Origin: Spirochaetota bacterium
Lineage (GTDB): Bacteria; Spirochaetota; Spirochaetia; DTKZ01
DNA length: 8,817 nt
Assembly: GCA_029562045.1 (NCBI GenBank)
Contig: JAKQWJ010000262.1
Coordinates: 1-8,817, forward strand
Direction: 5' to 3'
This document shows positions 1-7,446 of the stretch, piece by piece (position 1 is the stretch's first letter; each line of letters begins with the position of its first letter). Position numbers and translations under genes: made by a program. The notes beneath the pieces are model-generated. The model was not told where the DNA came from, searched no databases, and worked only from the letters and a program-made list of their open reading frames with translations.

Positions 1-1621
1 CCGGGTCGTGGACCCCGAGTTTTCCGGATTCGAACAGGTACAGGACGTCCTCTTCACCATACACGGGAGCAGTGTTCCACTTCATTGCCTTCATCTTCTC
101 CTTGACTTCGTAGGTGAGATAGTAGGCACCCAGGACCATATCCTGCACAGGACCCGCCATGGGATTGCCACTGGCCGGGGAGAAGATGTTGTATGAGGAG
201 AGCATCAGAAGACGCGCCTCTGTCTGAGCCGCCAGGCTCAGGGGGAGGTGGATGGCCATCTGGTCGCCATCGAAGTCCGCGTTGAATGGGGTGCACACAA
301 GCGGCGAAATCTGGATGGCCTTATCGTCGATAAGCACTGGCTCAAAGGCCTGAATGGACAGGCGGTGGAGTGTCGGCGCTCGGTTGAGCAGGACGACGTT
401 GCCCTTGACCACCCTCTCCAGCGTGTTCCACACCTCGGGAGTTGGTTTTTCCACCAGGTCCTTGGCCACCTTCATGCTGCCCACGACACCCTCGCGCATG
501 AGCCGGTAGATGACATGTGGCTTGAACAGCTCAAGGGCCATCTCCTTGGGGACTCCGCACTGACTGATCTTGAGTTGCGGGCCGGACACGATGACTGCAC
601 GCCCTGAGTAGTCAACGCGCTTGCCCAGCAGGTTCTGGCGGAACCGCCCCTGCTTGCCCTTCAGCATGTCCGACAGGGACTTCAGCGGCCGGTTCGAGGC
701 GCCCTTGACCACCCGTTTTTTCTTGGAGTTGTCGAAGAGGGCGTCCACCGCCTCCTGGAGCATCCGCTTTTCGTTCCGGATGATGATGTCCGGGGCGTTC
801 AGCGCCATGAGCCGCTTGAGGCGGTTGTTCCGGTTGATGACCCGCCGGTAGAGGTCGTTCAGGTCGCTGGTGGCGAAGCGCCCGCCGTCCAGCTGGACCA
901 TGGGCCGGAGTTCCGGGGGGATGACGGGGATAACGTCCAGGATCATCCATTCCGGTTTGTTCCCCGAATCCCGGAAGTTTTCGACGATCTCGATCCGTTT
1001 GAGGAGCCGCCGGTCAGCTTTGGGCCCCTTTTCCACCATGGCGGCCCGGAGCTCCGCGGAGAGGGCGTCCAGATCCAGGTTTTCCAGCAGGGTCCGGATG
1101 GCCTCGGCCCCCACCCCGGCGGTGAAGATCATCCCGTAGCGGTCCTTGGCCTCGGCGTACTCCTCCTCGGTAAGGAGTTCCATCTTTTTCAGATCCGTGT
1201 CGCCGGGATCGATGACGATGTACTTCTCGTAGTACAGCACCGACCGCAGGGCGGCGATGGTGAGGTCCAGCAGAAGCCCCATCCGGGACGGCACGGACCG
1301 GTAGTACCAGATATGGGACACCGGGGAGGCCAGCTCGAAGTGGCCCATCCGTTCCCGACGGACCTTGAAGTGGGTCACCTCCACGCCGCAGCGGTCGCAG
1401 ATGACGCCCTTGTACCGGATGGATTTGAACTTGCCGCAGTAGCATTCCCATTCCTTCGTGGTTCCGAAGATGCGCTCGCAGAAAAGGCCGTCCTTCTCCG
1501 GGCGCAGGGTGCGGTAGTTTATGGTTTCAGGCTTCTTCACTTCCCCGTAGCTCCACGCCCGGATCTTCTCCGGCGACGCGAGCTGTATCATTATGGAATC
1601 GAAATCCTGAATGTCTCTCAT
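1..1621 (-). CDS. rpoC: RNA polymerase subunit beta' (RpoC), N-terminal 540 codons, cut by the window edge
   Basis: Beta' is the largest subunit of the multisubunit RNA polymerase and, with beta, forms the catalytic cleft. The frame is open from ATG at 1621 to the left edge, so only about a third to two fifths of a normal beta' is present. Visible in order: the N-terminal zinc-binding domain with Cys60, Cys62, Cys75 and Cys78; the lid and clamp helices (about 248-300), the main sigma-binding surface; the conserved block around 322-341; and the catalytic NADFDGDQMA motif at residues 447-456 (bases 254-283). Asp449, Asp451 and Asp453 of that motif hold the active-site magnesium. The start is supported by the typical MRDIQDF beginning and a strong AGGAGG 11 nt upstream. 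It lies 15 nt after rpoB, in the same frame. Codons after residue about 337 differ markedly from those before it (see findings), so the left part may be recombinant or misassembled. Confidence 0.97.
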   Translation of the reverse strand, partial: MRDIQDFDSIMIQLASPEKIRAWSYGEVKKPETINYRTLRPEKDGLFCERIFGTTKEWECYCGKFKSIRYKGVICDRCGVEVTHFKVRRERMGHFELASPVSHIWYYRSVPSRMGLLLDLTIAALRSVLYYEKYIVIDPGDTDLKKMELLTEEEYAEAKDRYGMIFTAGVGAEAIRTLLENLDLDALSAELRAAMVEKGPKADRRLLKRIEIVENFRDSGNKPEWMILDVIPVIPPELRPMVQLDGGRFATSDLNDLYRRVINRNNRLKRLMALNAPDIIIRNEKRMLQEAVDALFDNSKKKRVVKGASNRPLKSLSDMLKGKQGRFRQNLLGKRVDYSGRAVIVSGPQLKISQCGVPKEMALELFKPHVIYRLMREGVVGSMKVAKDLVEKPTPEVWNTLERVVKGNVVLLNRAPTLHRLSIQAFEPVLIDDKAIQISPLVCTPFNADFDGDQMAIHLPLSLAAQTEARLLMLSSYNIFSPASGNPMAGPVQDMVLGAYYLTYEVKEKMKAMKWNTAPVYGEEDVLYLFESGKLGVHDP

Positions 1622-1632
1622 CGTGTTTCCAG

Positions 1633-1638
1633 CCTCCT
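1633..1638 (-). promoter_or_regulatory. rpoC ribosome binding site overlapping the rpoB stop codon
   Basis: On the minus strand the sequence reads TAGGAGG, so the rpoB TAG stop (1637-1639) is itself part of a full AGGAGG Shine-Dalgarno. The spacer to the rpoC ATG is 11 nt, slightly long. The overlap suggests translational coupling, which would keep beta and beta' synthesis equal. That role is inferred from the arrangement. Confidence 0.8.
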
Positions 1639-4600
1639 AGAAATTGCTTCCCTGGCGGTTAATCAGCTCCTCGTCCCTCTCGGTGAGGGGGATGGGCTTG
1701 CCCTTGGAATCCCGGATGCTTATGTCCAGCGCCAGTCCCCGAAGCTCCTGCACCAGGACATTGAAGGATTCGGGCACCCCCGCAGCGGTGGAGGGCTCGC
1801 CCTTGACGATGCTTTCGTAGATCTTCGCCCGGCCGGTCATGTCGTCGGACTTGATGGTCAGAAGCTCCTGCAGAGTGTTGGCCGCGCCGTAGGCCTCCAG
1901 GGCCCAGACCTCCATCTCCCCCAGCCTCTGCCCGCCGAACTGGGCCTTGCCCCCCAGGGGCTGCTGGGTGACCAGCGAGTAGGGGCCGGTGGACCGGGCG
2001 TGCATCTTGTCGTCCACCAGGTGGTGGAGCTTCAGCATGTACATGCAGCCCACCATGACGGGGTTCTTGAAAGGCTCGCCGGTCTTGCCGTCGTAGAGGA
2101 CCGCCTTGGACCCCTCGGGCAGCCCCGCGGATTTCAGAAGCGCCCCGATCTCTCCGGGGTCGGCGGACTCGAAAACCGGCGTGGCGTACCATTCGTCCTT
2201 CTGATAGGCCGCCCAGCCCAGCATGGTTTCCAGAAGCTGGCCGATGTTCATCCGGGAGGGGACTCCCAGAGGGTTCAGGCAGAGTTCCAGCGGGGTGCCG
2301 TCGGCCATGTAGGGCATGTCCTCTTCGGGCAGAACCCGGGCGATGACCCCCTTGTTGCCGTGGCGGCCCGCCATCTTGTCCCCCTCCTGAAGCTTGCGCT
2401 TGGTGGCGATGAGGACCTTGACCACCTCGTCCACCCCGGGGGCCAGGTCGTCCCCCTCGGAGCGCTTCAGCCGCTGCACGTCGATGACAGTCCCCTCGGT
2501 TCCGTGGGGAATCCGCAGGCTGGTGTCCCGGACCTCCTTGGCTTTTTCGCCGAAGATGGAGTTGAGGAGCTTGAACTCCGGGGTGGTTTCGGTCTCGGAC
2601 TTGGGGGTGACCTTCCCCACCAGGATGGAGCCGGACTTTACCTTGGCTCCCACCCGGATGATCCCCTCCTCGTCCAGCTGGTCCAGGGCCTTCTCGCCGA
2701 TATTGGGAATGTCCCGGGTGATTTTTTCCGGACCCAGCTTGGTTTCCCGCACATCGATGGTGAACTCTTTTATATGGATGGAGGTGAAGATGTCCTCCTT
2801 GACGATCTTCTCCGAAATGAGGATGGCGTCCTCGTAGTTGTAGCCGTTCCAGGGCACGAAGCCCACCAGGACATTCCTGCCCAGGGCCAGTTCTCCCTTA
2901 TAGGTGGCGGGGCCGTCGGCGATGACCTCGCCCTTCTTGACCTTCTGGTTCACCCGGACGATGGGTTTCTGGATGTAGCAGGTGTCCTGGTTCGTCCTCT
3001 GGTACTTCTGCAGTTCGAAGACGTCCCGGTCCGCCGCGTTCTGGGCCTTGGCGGGCTTGATCACTATCCGGGTGGCGGACACGTATTCCACCGTTCCGTC
3101 CCGTCGGGCCTTCACGAATACCCCCGAATCGTAGGCGCAGCGGCCCTCCATGCCCGTCCCCACCCGGGGAGGTTCGGGAAACACCAGGGGCACCGCCTGA
3201 CGCTGCATGTTGGAACCCATCAGGGCCCGGTTCGCATCGTCATGCTCCAGGAAAGGGATCAGCGAGGCCGAAACCGATATGATCTGCTTGGGCGACACGT
3301 CCATGTACTGGATCTCTTTGGGCGCCTTGGTGGCGTAATCCCCCGCCTTCCGGACATAGACCTGATCCTGAAGGAAGTTGCCCTTGTCGTCGATGGGGGC
3401 GTTGGCCTGGGCGATGAAATATTTTTCCTCGTCCATGGCGGAGAGGTACTCGATCTCGTCGGTGACTCTGCCGTTCTTCATCTTCCGGTACGGGGTCTCC
3501 AGGAAACCGTAATCGTTGACCCGGGTGTAGTTGGCCAGGGACACGATGAGACCGATGTTGGGCCCTTCCGGCGTCTCGATGGGGCACATCCGGCCGTAAT
3601 GGGTGTAATGCACGTCCCGGACCTCGAAGCCCGCCCGGTCCCGGGACAGACCGCCGGGGCCCAGGGCGTTGAGCCGCCTTTTGTGAGTCAGCTCCGCCAG
3701 CGGGTTCACCTGGTCCATGAACTGGGACAGCTGGCTGGAACCGAAGAACTCCTTCACCGCAGCCACGATGGGCTTGATGGAGATGAGGTCCTGGGGCTTG
3801 ATGGTGTCGGTTTCCTTCAGGGACATCCTCTCCTTGGCGATCCTTTCCATCCGGGAGAAGGCGGTCTTCAGCTGGTTGGCCAGGAGCTCCCCCACCGAAC
3901 GGATGCGCCGGTTGCCCAGGTGGTCGATGTCGTCCACATTGGCCTCGCCGATGTACACCAGGATCAGGTACTTCATGGTGTTGACGATATCCTCCCGGGT
4001 GAGGAGGTGGGATTCTTCGGGGTCCTGGTAATCGAACTTCTTGTTCAGTTTGTACCGCCCCACCCTGCCCAGGTCGTAACGCCGGGTGGTGAAGAACATG
4101 GAGTTGAAGTCCTTCTCGGCGCTCTCCAGGGTGATGGGCTCGCCGGGCATCAGGACGGCGTAGACCGCCGACAGGGCGTCGTCTCTGGAGGGTTCGTCCA
4201 GACCCGAGTCGTCCCGGGTGTACTTGGCCTCTTCCCTCTCGAAGCATTTCAGGATGATCGAGGAGTTCAGCGAATCCTCGGCCTCGAAATCGATGATCTC
4301 CACCTCCCGGACCCCCGAGAGAAGCAGCTCGTCCACATCGTGGGGGTGCAGTTTCTCCCCCGCCCGATAGAGCTTCTTCTCCCCCTCCCCGTCCCCGGCG
4401 AAGACCGCCCTGGCCAGCACGGAGCCCACCAGGCCTTCCTTCTCCTGGGGGTCCTCCAGCACCTCCACCGGTCTGGTTTTATAGAACAGGGAAATGATCT
4501 TCTCCCGGGAGTCGAAACCCAGAGCCCGGAGGAAGAGGGTTCCCAGGATCTTTTTCTTCCGGTCGATCTTCGTGTAGATGAGTTCCTTTTTCTGATCGAT

Positions 4601-5137
4601 TTCGAACTCCAGCCACGAACCCCGGTAGGGGATGATCCGGGAGGAGAAGACGCCCTTCTCGTGGGAAAAGATGACCCCCGGAGAGCGGTGGATCTGGGAC
4701 ACCACCACCCGCTCCGCCCCGTTTATGATGAAAGTCCCCCGGTCGGTCATCAGCGGGATGTCCTCCATGTAGATGTCCTTCTGGCGGATCTCTCCGGTTT
4801 CCAGGAATACCAGGTTGATGCGGGCCTTCACCGGGAGCCCGTAGGTAAGGCCCTTCTGCTTGCACTCCGCTTCCGTCAGCTTCAGGAGGCTTTCCTCCAG
4901 GGTGTAATGGTCGTATTCCAGGCGCATGTCGCCGTTCTGGCTTTCTATCGGGAAAACGGACTGAAACACTTCCTCCAGACCCTGGTTCTGAAGCGGTTCC
5001 CCCTCCCGAAGCCTGTCCCTCTGGAGAAAACGTTCGAAGGACGCCAGCTGGATATCGATCAGGCTGGGCAGCTCCATGGCGTCGGGACGTTTCTTCCCCA
5101 CATAAACCCTGTCAATGACGGTATTCCTGTCAAACAT
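1637..5137 (-). CDS. rpoB: RNA polymerase subunit beta (RpoB), 1166 aa, complete
   Basis: Beta forms one pincer of RNA polymerase and binds substrate NTPs and rifampicin. The protein is 1166 aa, a compact form. It has a shortened insertion at about 240-320 in the place of E. coli SI1, but lacks the large SI2 (only a short linker near 880-905). Rif cluster I spans about 466-492: Gln472, Asp475 and His485 are wild type, while Asn490 replaces E. coli Ser531 and Val477 replaces Asn518. The active-centre lysines in GDKMAGRHGNKG are Lys921 and Lys929, matching E. coli 1065 and 1073. The C-terminal GGQRLGEMEVWALEAYGA block (1068-1085), near the clamp switch, is intact. The ATG at 5137 has GGGAGG at 5147-5152, 9 nt upstream. 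The gene contains no TTA, CTA or TCA sense codons, so a codon-aligned frame of nearly 1300 codons is open on the plus strand. That frame is an artefact of codon bias. Confidence 0.99.
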   Translation of the reverse strand: MFDRNTVIDRVYVGKKRPDAMELPSLIDIQLASFERFLQRDRLREGEPLQNQGLEEVFQSVFPIESQNGDMRLEYDHYTLEESLLKLTEAECKQKGLTYGLPVKARINLVFLETGEIRQKDIYMEDIPLMTDRGTFIINGAERVVVSQIHRSPGVIFSHEKGVFSSRIIPYRGSWLEFEIDQKKELIYTKIDRKKKILGTLFLRALGFDSREKIISLFYKTRPVEVLEDPQEKEGLVGSVLARAVFAGDGEGEKKLYRAGEKLHPHDVDELLLSGVREVEIIDFEAEDSLNSSIILKCFEREEAKYTRDDSGLDEPSRDDALSAVYAVLMPGEPITLESAEKDFNSMFFTTRRYDLGRVGRYKLNKKFDYQDPEESHLLTREDIVNTMKYLILVYIGEANVDDIDHLGNRRIRSVGELLANQLKTAFSRMERIAKERMSLKETDTIKPQDLISIKPIVAAVKEFFGSSQLSQFMDQVNPLAELTHKRRLNALGPGGLSRDRAGFEVRDVHYTHYGRMCPIETPEGPNIGLIVSLANYTRVNDYGFLETPYRKMKNGRVTDEIEYLSAMDEEKYFIAQANAPIDDKGNFLQDQVYVRKAGDYATKAPKEIQYMDVSPKQIISVSASLIPFLEHDDANRALMGSNMQRQAVPLVFPEPPRVGTGMEGRCAYDSGVFVKARRDGTVEYVSATRIVIKPAKAQNAADRDVFELQKYQRTNQDTCYIQKPIVRVNQKVKKGEVIADGPATYKGELALGRNVLVGFVPWNGYNYEDAILISEKIVKEDIFTSIHIKEFTIDVRETKLGPEKITRDIPNIGEKALDQLDEEGIIRVGAKVKSGSILVGKVTPKSETETTPEFKLLNSIFGEKAKEVRDTSLRIPHGTEGTVIDVQRLKRSEGDDLAPGVDEVVKVLIATKRKLQEGDKMAGRHGNKGVIARVLPEEDMPYMADGTPLELCLNPLGVPSRMNIGQLLETMLGWAAYQKDEWYATPVFESADPGEIGALLKSAGLPEGSKAVLYDGKTGEPFKNPVMVGCMYMLKLHHLVDDKMHARSTGPYSLVTQQPLGGKAQFGGQRLGEMEVWALEAYGAANTLQELLTIKSDDMTGRAKIYESIVKGEPSTAAGVPESFNVLVQELRGLALDISIRDSKGKPIPLTERDEELINRQGSNF

Positions 5138-5164
5138 GCAATCAAGCCTCCCGAGAATACGAGA

Positions 5165-5209
5165 CCACCGGAACGGTCGGTCCCGGTGGCTCTCTGAGAT
5201 ACTTAGAGA
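5165..5209 (-). promoter_or_regulatory. Two tandem hairpins in the rplL-rpoB gap (possible attenuator or processing site)
   Basis: The 89-nt gap between rplL and rpoB holds two inverted repeats. On the minus strand the first is TCTCT/AGAGA (5205-5209 with 5191-5195, 9-nt loop), and the second is CCACCGGGA/TTCCGGTGG (5181-5189 with 5165-5173, 7-nt loop, one G-U pair). The second is followed by TCTCG rather than a U-run, so it is not a classical terminator. In E. coli the same gap holds a partial attenuator and an RNase III site, so a similar role is plausible here by position. The function is inferred. Confidence 0.55.
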
Positions 5210-5226
5210 CTGGGCAAAACGCGTTT

Positions 5227-5616
5227 TTATTGAATGTCAACGGTCGCACCGGCATCTTCGAGGGCTTTCTTGATGCTGGCTGTCTCTTCCTTTGAAGCGT
5301 TCTCCTTCACCACGCCGAGCCCTTCGACGAGATCCTTCGCTTCCTTCAGGCCCAGGCCGGGGACGACGACCCGGACGGCCTTGATGACGTCGATCTTCTT
5401 CTCCCCGATGGCCTTGATCTTGATGGTGAACTCGGTCTTCTCCTCCGCGGCCTCCGCGGCTTCCCCGGCGCCGGCGCCGGCGACGGCGGCCACCGCCACA
5501 GGGGCGGCGGCGGTTACACCGAACTTCTCTTCCATCATCTTGACCAGTTCGGACACCTCCAGGACCGACATGCCGGCGATGGCGTCCAGGATCTGTTCTT
5601 TCGTCAGTGTTGCCAT
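5227..5616 (-). CDS. rplL: Ribosomal protein L7/L12 (bL12), 129 aa
   Basis: bL12 is the multicopy stalk protein of the 50S subunit. It recruits the translational GTPases (EF-Tu, EF-G, IF2, RF3) and stimulates GTP hydrolysis. The N-terminal dimerisation domain (about 1-33) binds the L10 tail. A flexible hinge rich in Ala, Gly and Val covers about 36-59, and the globular C-terminal domain covers 60-129 with the factor-binding GLGLKEAKDLVE helix at 87-98. The length is slightly above the usual 120-125 aa, mainly from the hinge. The ATG at 5616 is preceded by AAGGAGAAGG, a strong ribosome binding site that fits the need for several bL12 copies per ribosome. The gene follows rplJ after a 99-nt structured gap and precedes rpoB. 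Confidence 0.98.
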   Translation of the reverse strand: MATLTKEQILDAIAGMSVLEVSELVKMMEEKFGVTAAAPVAVAAVAGAGAGEAAEAAEEKTEFTIKIKAIGEKKIDVIKAVRVVVPGLGLKEAKDLVEGLGVVKENASKEETASIKKALEDAGATVDIQ

Positions 5617-5639
5617 ATTACCTTCTCCTTGTTTCTGTC

Positions 5640-5714
5640 GGCGCGGCGATAGCAGTGCAACACTTCTTTCGAAGGCTAAAGCCGCCCCATTTATCGAGGC
5701 CCGCCAGGCGGACC
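5640..5714 (-). promoter_or_regulatory. Structured RNA region between rplJ and rplL
   Basis: The 99-nt rplJ-rplL gap is rich in inverted repeats on the minus (transcribed) strand. Just after the rplJ stop is GGTCCG/CGGGCC with a CCTGG loop (5698-5714). Next, 5681-5688 can pair with 5640-5647 in a stem with 7 of 8 pairs. Inside that stem is CTTC-GAAA-GAAG, a 4-bp stem closed by a GNRA-type loop (5663-5674), and an alternative AGTG-TTG-CACT stem (5654-5664) that overlaps it by 2 nt. The rplL ribosome binding site lies outside, 3' of the long stem. I found no promoter motif here. A role in raising bL12 translation or in transcript processing is only an inference. Confidence 0.45.
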
Positions 5715-5715
5715 C

Positions 5716-6255
5716 TCATTCCGACTCTTTCTTCTTGTCCGCCACCGCGGCAAGAGTGCGCACCAGTTTTCCGGTGACCCCGTTCATGGCGTAGACCAGG
5801 TGCTGCAGCGGGGCTTTCATCGTGCCCATCAGCGACGCCAGGAGCTGGGCCCGGGAGGGCAGACGGGAGAGATTCTCCATCTGCTTCAGGTTGAAAACCG
5901 ACCCTTCCACCAGGCCGCCCTTGATCCTGACGCTGGTCTCCTTCCCGAAGTCCAGGATGGATTTCGCCACCTGTCCGGTATCGTCCTTCATCAGCGCTAT
6001 GGCGGTGGGGCCCACGAGATATTCCCCCACGTCGGGCTTCTCCAGCTGCCGGAAGGCGATCTTGGCGAAGTTGTTCTTCACCACCTTGTATTCGGCGCCG
6101 AACTTGCGCAGGGCGGCCCTGAGACCGGTGATCTGCTCCACCGTGAGGCCCCGGTAATCGGTAAAAATGTAGTCGGCGTAGGAGCCGAACTTCTCTTTGA
6201 GATGCCCCACCGCCTCTTCCTTGTACGGCTGGGGTTTGGTAACACGTTCCGCCAT
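5716..6255 (-). CDS. rplJ: Ribosomal protein L10 (uL10), 179 aa
   Basis: uL10 is the base of the L7/L12 stalk. Its N-terminal domain binds 23S rRNA beside L11, and its C-terminal helix carries bL12 dimers. The conserved N-terminal core is seen at about 28-65, with the YRGLTV segment (34-39) and the KVVKNN segment (57-62). The C-terminal stalk helix runs from about 135 to 175 and ends in a charged tail. At 179 aa it is a little longer than E. coli L10 (165). The ATG at 6255 has AGGAG in the end of rplA, 6 nt upstream, and is only 3 nt from the rplA stop. That leaves no room for the L10-binding mRNA leader found before rplJ in E. coli and Bacillus. Autoregulation, if present, must use another site. 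Confidence 0.98.
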   Translation of the reverse strand: MAERVTKPQPYKEEAVGHLKEKFGSYADYIFTDYRGLTVEQITGLRAALRKFGAEYKVVKNNFAKIAFRQLEKPDVGEYLVGPTAIALMKDDTGQVAKSILDFGKETSVRIKGGLVEGSVFNLKQMENLSRLPSRAQLLASLMGTMKAPLQHLVYAMNGVTGKLVRTLAAVADKKKESE

Positions 6256-6258
6256 GAC

Positions 6259-6936
6259 TTACTCCTGTTCCCGGACGATTCTTACGCCGGGCCCCATCGT
6301 GGACGCCAGATAGACCGATTTGACGAAGGTTCCCTTCGCGTCGGCGGGCCTCTTCCTCTCGATTTCCCGGACCACGGTGCTGATGTTCTCCGCCACCGCC
6401 TGAGGCTCCATCGAGACCTTGCCCACCGGCAGGTGGATCACCCCGGTTTTGTCGGAACGATACTCCACCCGCCCCTTCCGCAGCTCGCCCACGGCGGCCT
6501 TTACATCGAAGGTGACGGTCTGGGTTTTGGGGTTCGGCATCAGACCCCGGCGGCCCAGGATCTGCCCCAGCTTTCCCACGTCCTTCATCATGTCCGGTGT
6601 GGCCACGGCCACGTCGAAATCCAGCCAGCCGCCCCGGATCTTTTCGATGAGATCGTCGTCTCCGACGAAGGCGGCCCCCGCCTGGCGGGCCTCCTCGGCC
6701 TTGTCTCCCTTGGCGAAGACCAGGATCTTCTTCTCCCCCCTGAACTGGTGCGGAAGAACGAGAGTGTCCCGGACGGTCTGGCTCTTTTTCAGGGCCAGGT
6801 TGACGCTGAGGTCCACGGTTTCGTCGAATTTGGCGAAGGCCATCTTTTTTACCAGATCCATGGCCTTCTCCGGAGAGTAGGCTTCGTTGGGGTTGAAGCT
6901 CTTCAGCGCTTCCCGGTACTTCTTTCCCCGTTTCAT
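6259..6936 (-). CDS. rplA: Ribosomal protein L1 (uL1), 225 aa
   Basis: uL1 forms the mobile L1 stalk that helps move deacylated tRNA out of the E site. In many bacteria it also represses its own operon by binding mRNA. The RNA-binding signature GQILGRRGLMPNP is at 124-136, and the C-terminal part ends in the conserved TMGPGVRI segment (213-220). Length is near the family norm (about 225-235). A longer in-frame reading that begins at 7332 overlaps rplK out of frame, so I chose the ATG at 6936. It gives the normal MKRGKKYREA start, forms an ATGA overlap of 4 bp with rplK, and has GGAGG 7 nt upstream. Residues 61-67 read LPHQFRG rather than the common LPHGTG, a variant I associate with spirochaetes from memory. 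Confidence 0.97.
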   Translation of the reverse strand: MKRGKKYREALKSFNPNEAYSPEKAMDLVKKMAFAKFDETVDLSVNLALKKSQTVRDTLVLPHQFRGEKKILVFAKGDKAEEARQAGAAFVGDDDLIEKIRGGWLDFDVAVATPDMMKDVGKLGQILGRRGLMPNPKTQTVTFDVKAAVGELRKGRVEYRSDKTGVIHLPVGKVSMEPQAVAENISTVVREIERKRPADAKGTFVKSVYLASTMGPGVRIVREQE

Positions 6937-7370
6937 GCTCCGGCCTCCACTTCCACGCCCATGCTTCGGGCGGTTCCCGCCACGATCTTCATGGCCGCCT
7001 CCATATCGTTGGCGCTGAGATCCGGCTGCTTGATTTTTGCGATCTCCTGGAGCTTCTCCCGGGACAGTTTGCCGACCTTCGTCTTGTGGGGTTCCGCGGA
7101 TCCGGACTCGACCCCCAGGGCTTTCTTGATGAGCACCGCCGCCGGGGGGGTCTTGGTGATGAACGAGAAGGTCTTGTCCGCGTAGATCGTGATGACCACC
7201 GGCAGCGTGAGGCCGGGCTCCATGTTTCTCGTCGCCTCGTTGAACTGCTGGACGAACTGCGGCGCCGATACGCCGTGGGGCCCCAGGGCGGGTCCCACCG
7301 GCGGCGCGGGGGTCGCCTTGCCCGCCGGACACTGGAGCTTGACGACGGCGGTGATTCTCTTTTTAGCCAT
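6933..7370 (-). CDS. rplK: Ribosomal protein L11 (uL11), 145 aa
   Basis: uL11 binds the GTPase-associated region of 23S rRNA together with L10. It is needed for stalk function, for RelA activation in the stringent response and for thiostrepton action. The N-terminal domain shows the proline-rich segment PAPPVGPALG (21-30), whose prolines line the thiostrepton site. The C-terminal RNA-binding domain covers about 71-145 and ends in the conserved GTARSMGVEV helix and strand (132-141). The length is typical (140-145 aa). The ATG at 7370 follows an AAGGAAG ribosome binding site. The TGA stop overlaps the rplA ATG, so the two genes are probably translationally coupled. Confidence 0.98.
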   Translation of the reverse strand: MAKKRITAVVKLQCPAGKATPAPPVGPALGPHGVSAPQFVQQFNEATRNMEPGLTLPVVITIYADKTFSFITKTPPAAVLIKKALGVESGSAEPHKTKVGKLSREKLQEIAKIKQPDLSANDMEAAMKIVAGTARSMGVEVEAGA

Positions 7371-7396
7371 AGTTTTTCTTCCTTCGTGGTGATCGC

Positions 7397-7446
7397 GTCC
7401 GCCCGAAGCGGACTCCCAACGAGAAGAGCCCCCGGCAACGCCGGGG
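7397..7446 (-). promoter_or_regulatory. Two compact hairpins between nusG and rplK
   Basis: In the 77-nt nusG-rplK gap the minus strand can form CCCCGGC-GTT-GCCGGGG (7430-7446), a perfect 7-bp stem starting one base after the nusG stop. It can also form GTCCGC-TTCGG-GCGGAC (7397-7413), a 6-bp stem whose loop contains UUCG. Neither is followed by a clear U-run, so a strong intrinsic terminator is unlikely. The position separates the secE-nusG block from the ribosomal protein block. Pausing, partial attenuation, processing or 3'-end protection are possible. I found no sigma-70 promoter in this gap. Confidence 0.5.

Noticed and set aside
1313..5197. Very long open frame (1294 codons) on the plus strand opposite rpoB
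   Set aside because: It is exactly codon-aligned with rpoB and rpoC. Its lack of stops only means that the sense genes do not use TTA, CTA or TCA there. The translation is rich in His, Gly, Val and Leu, and matches no family.
5800..7185. 461-codon plus-strand frame opposite rplJ, rplA and rplK
   Set aside because: It is a shadow of well-supported ribosomal protein genes in GC-rich DNA and shows no recognisable domain.
6937..7332. N-terminal extension of L1 by 132 residues
   Set aside because: It overlaps rplK out of frame, the added residues are not L1-like, and the ATG at 6936 gives the normal L1 length with an ATGA overlap and a good ribosome binding site.
7397..7446. Intrinsic terminator after nusG
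   Set aside because: The stems are strong but no U-run follows, and rplK continues in the same direction after only 77 nt. I keep it only as a possible regulatory structure.
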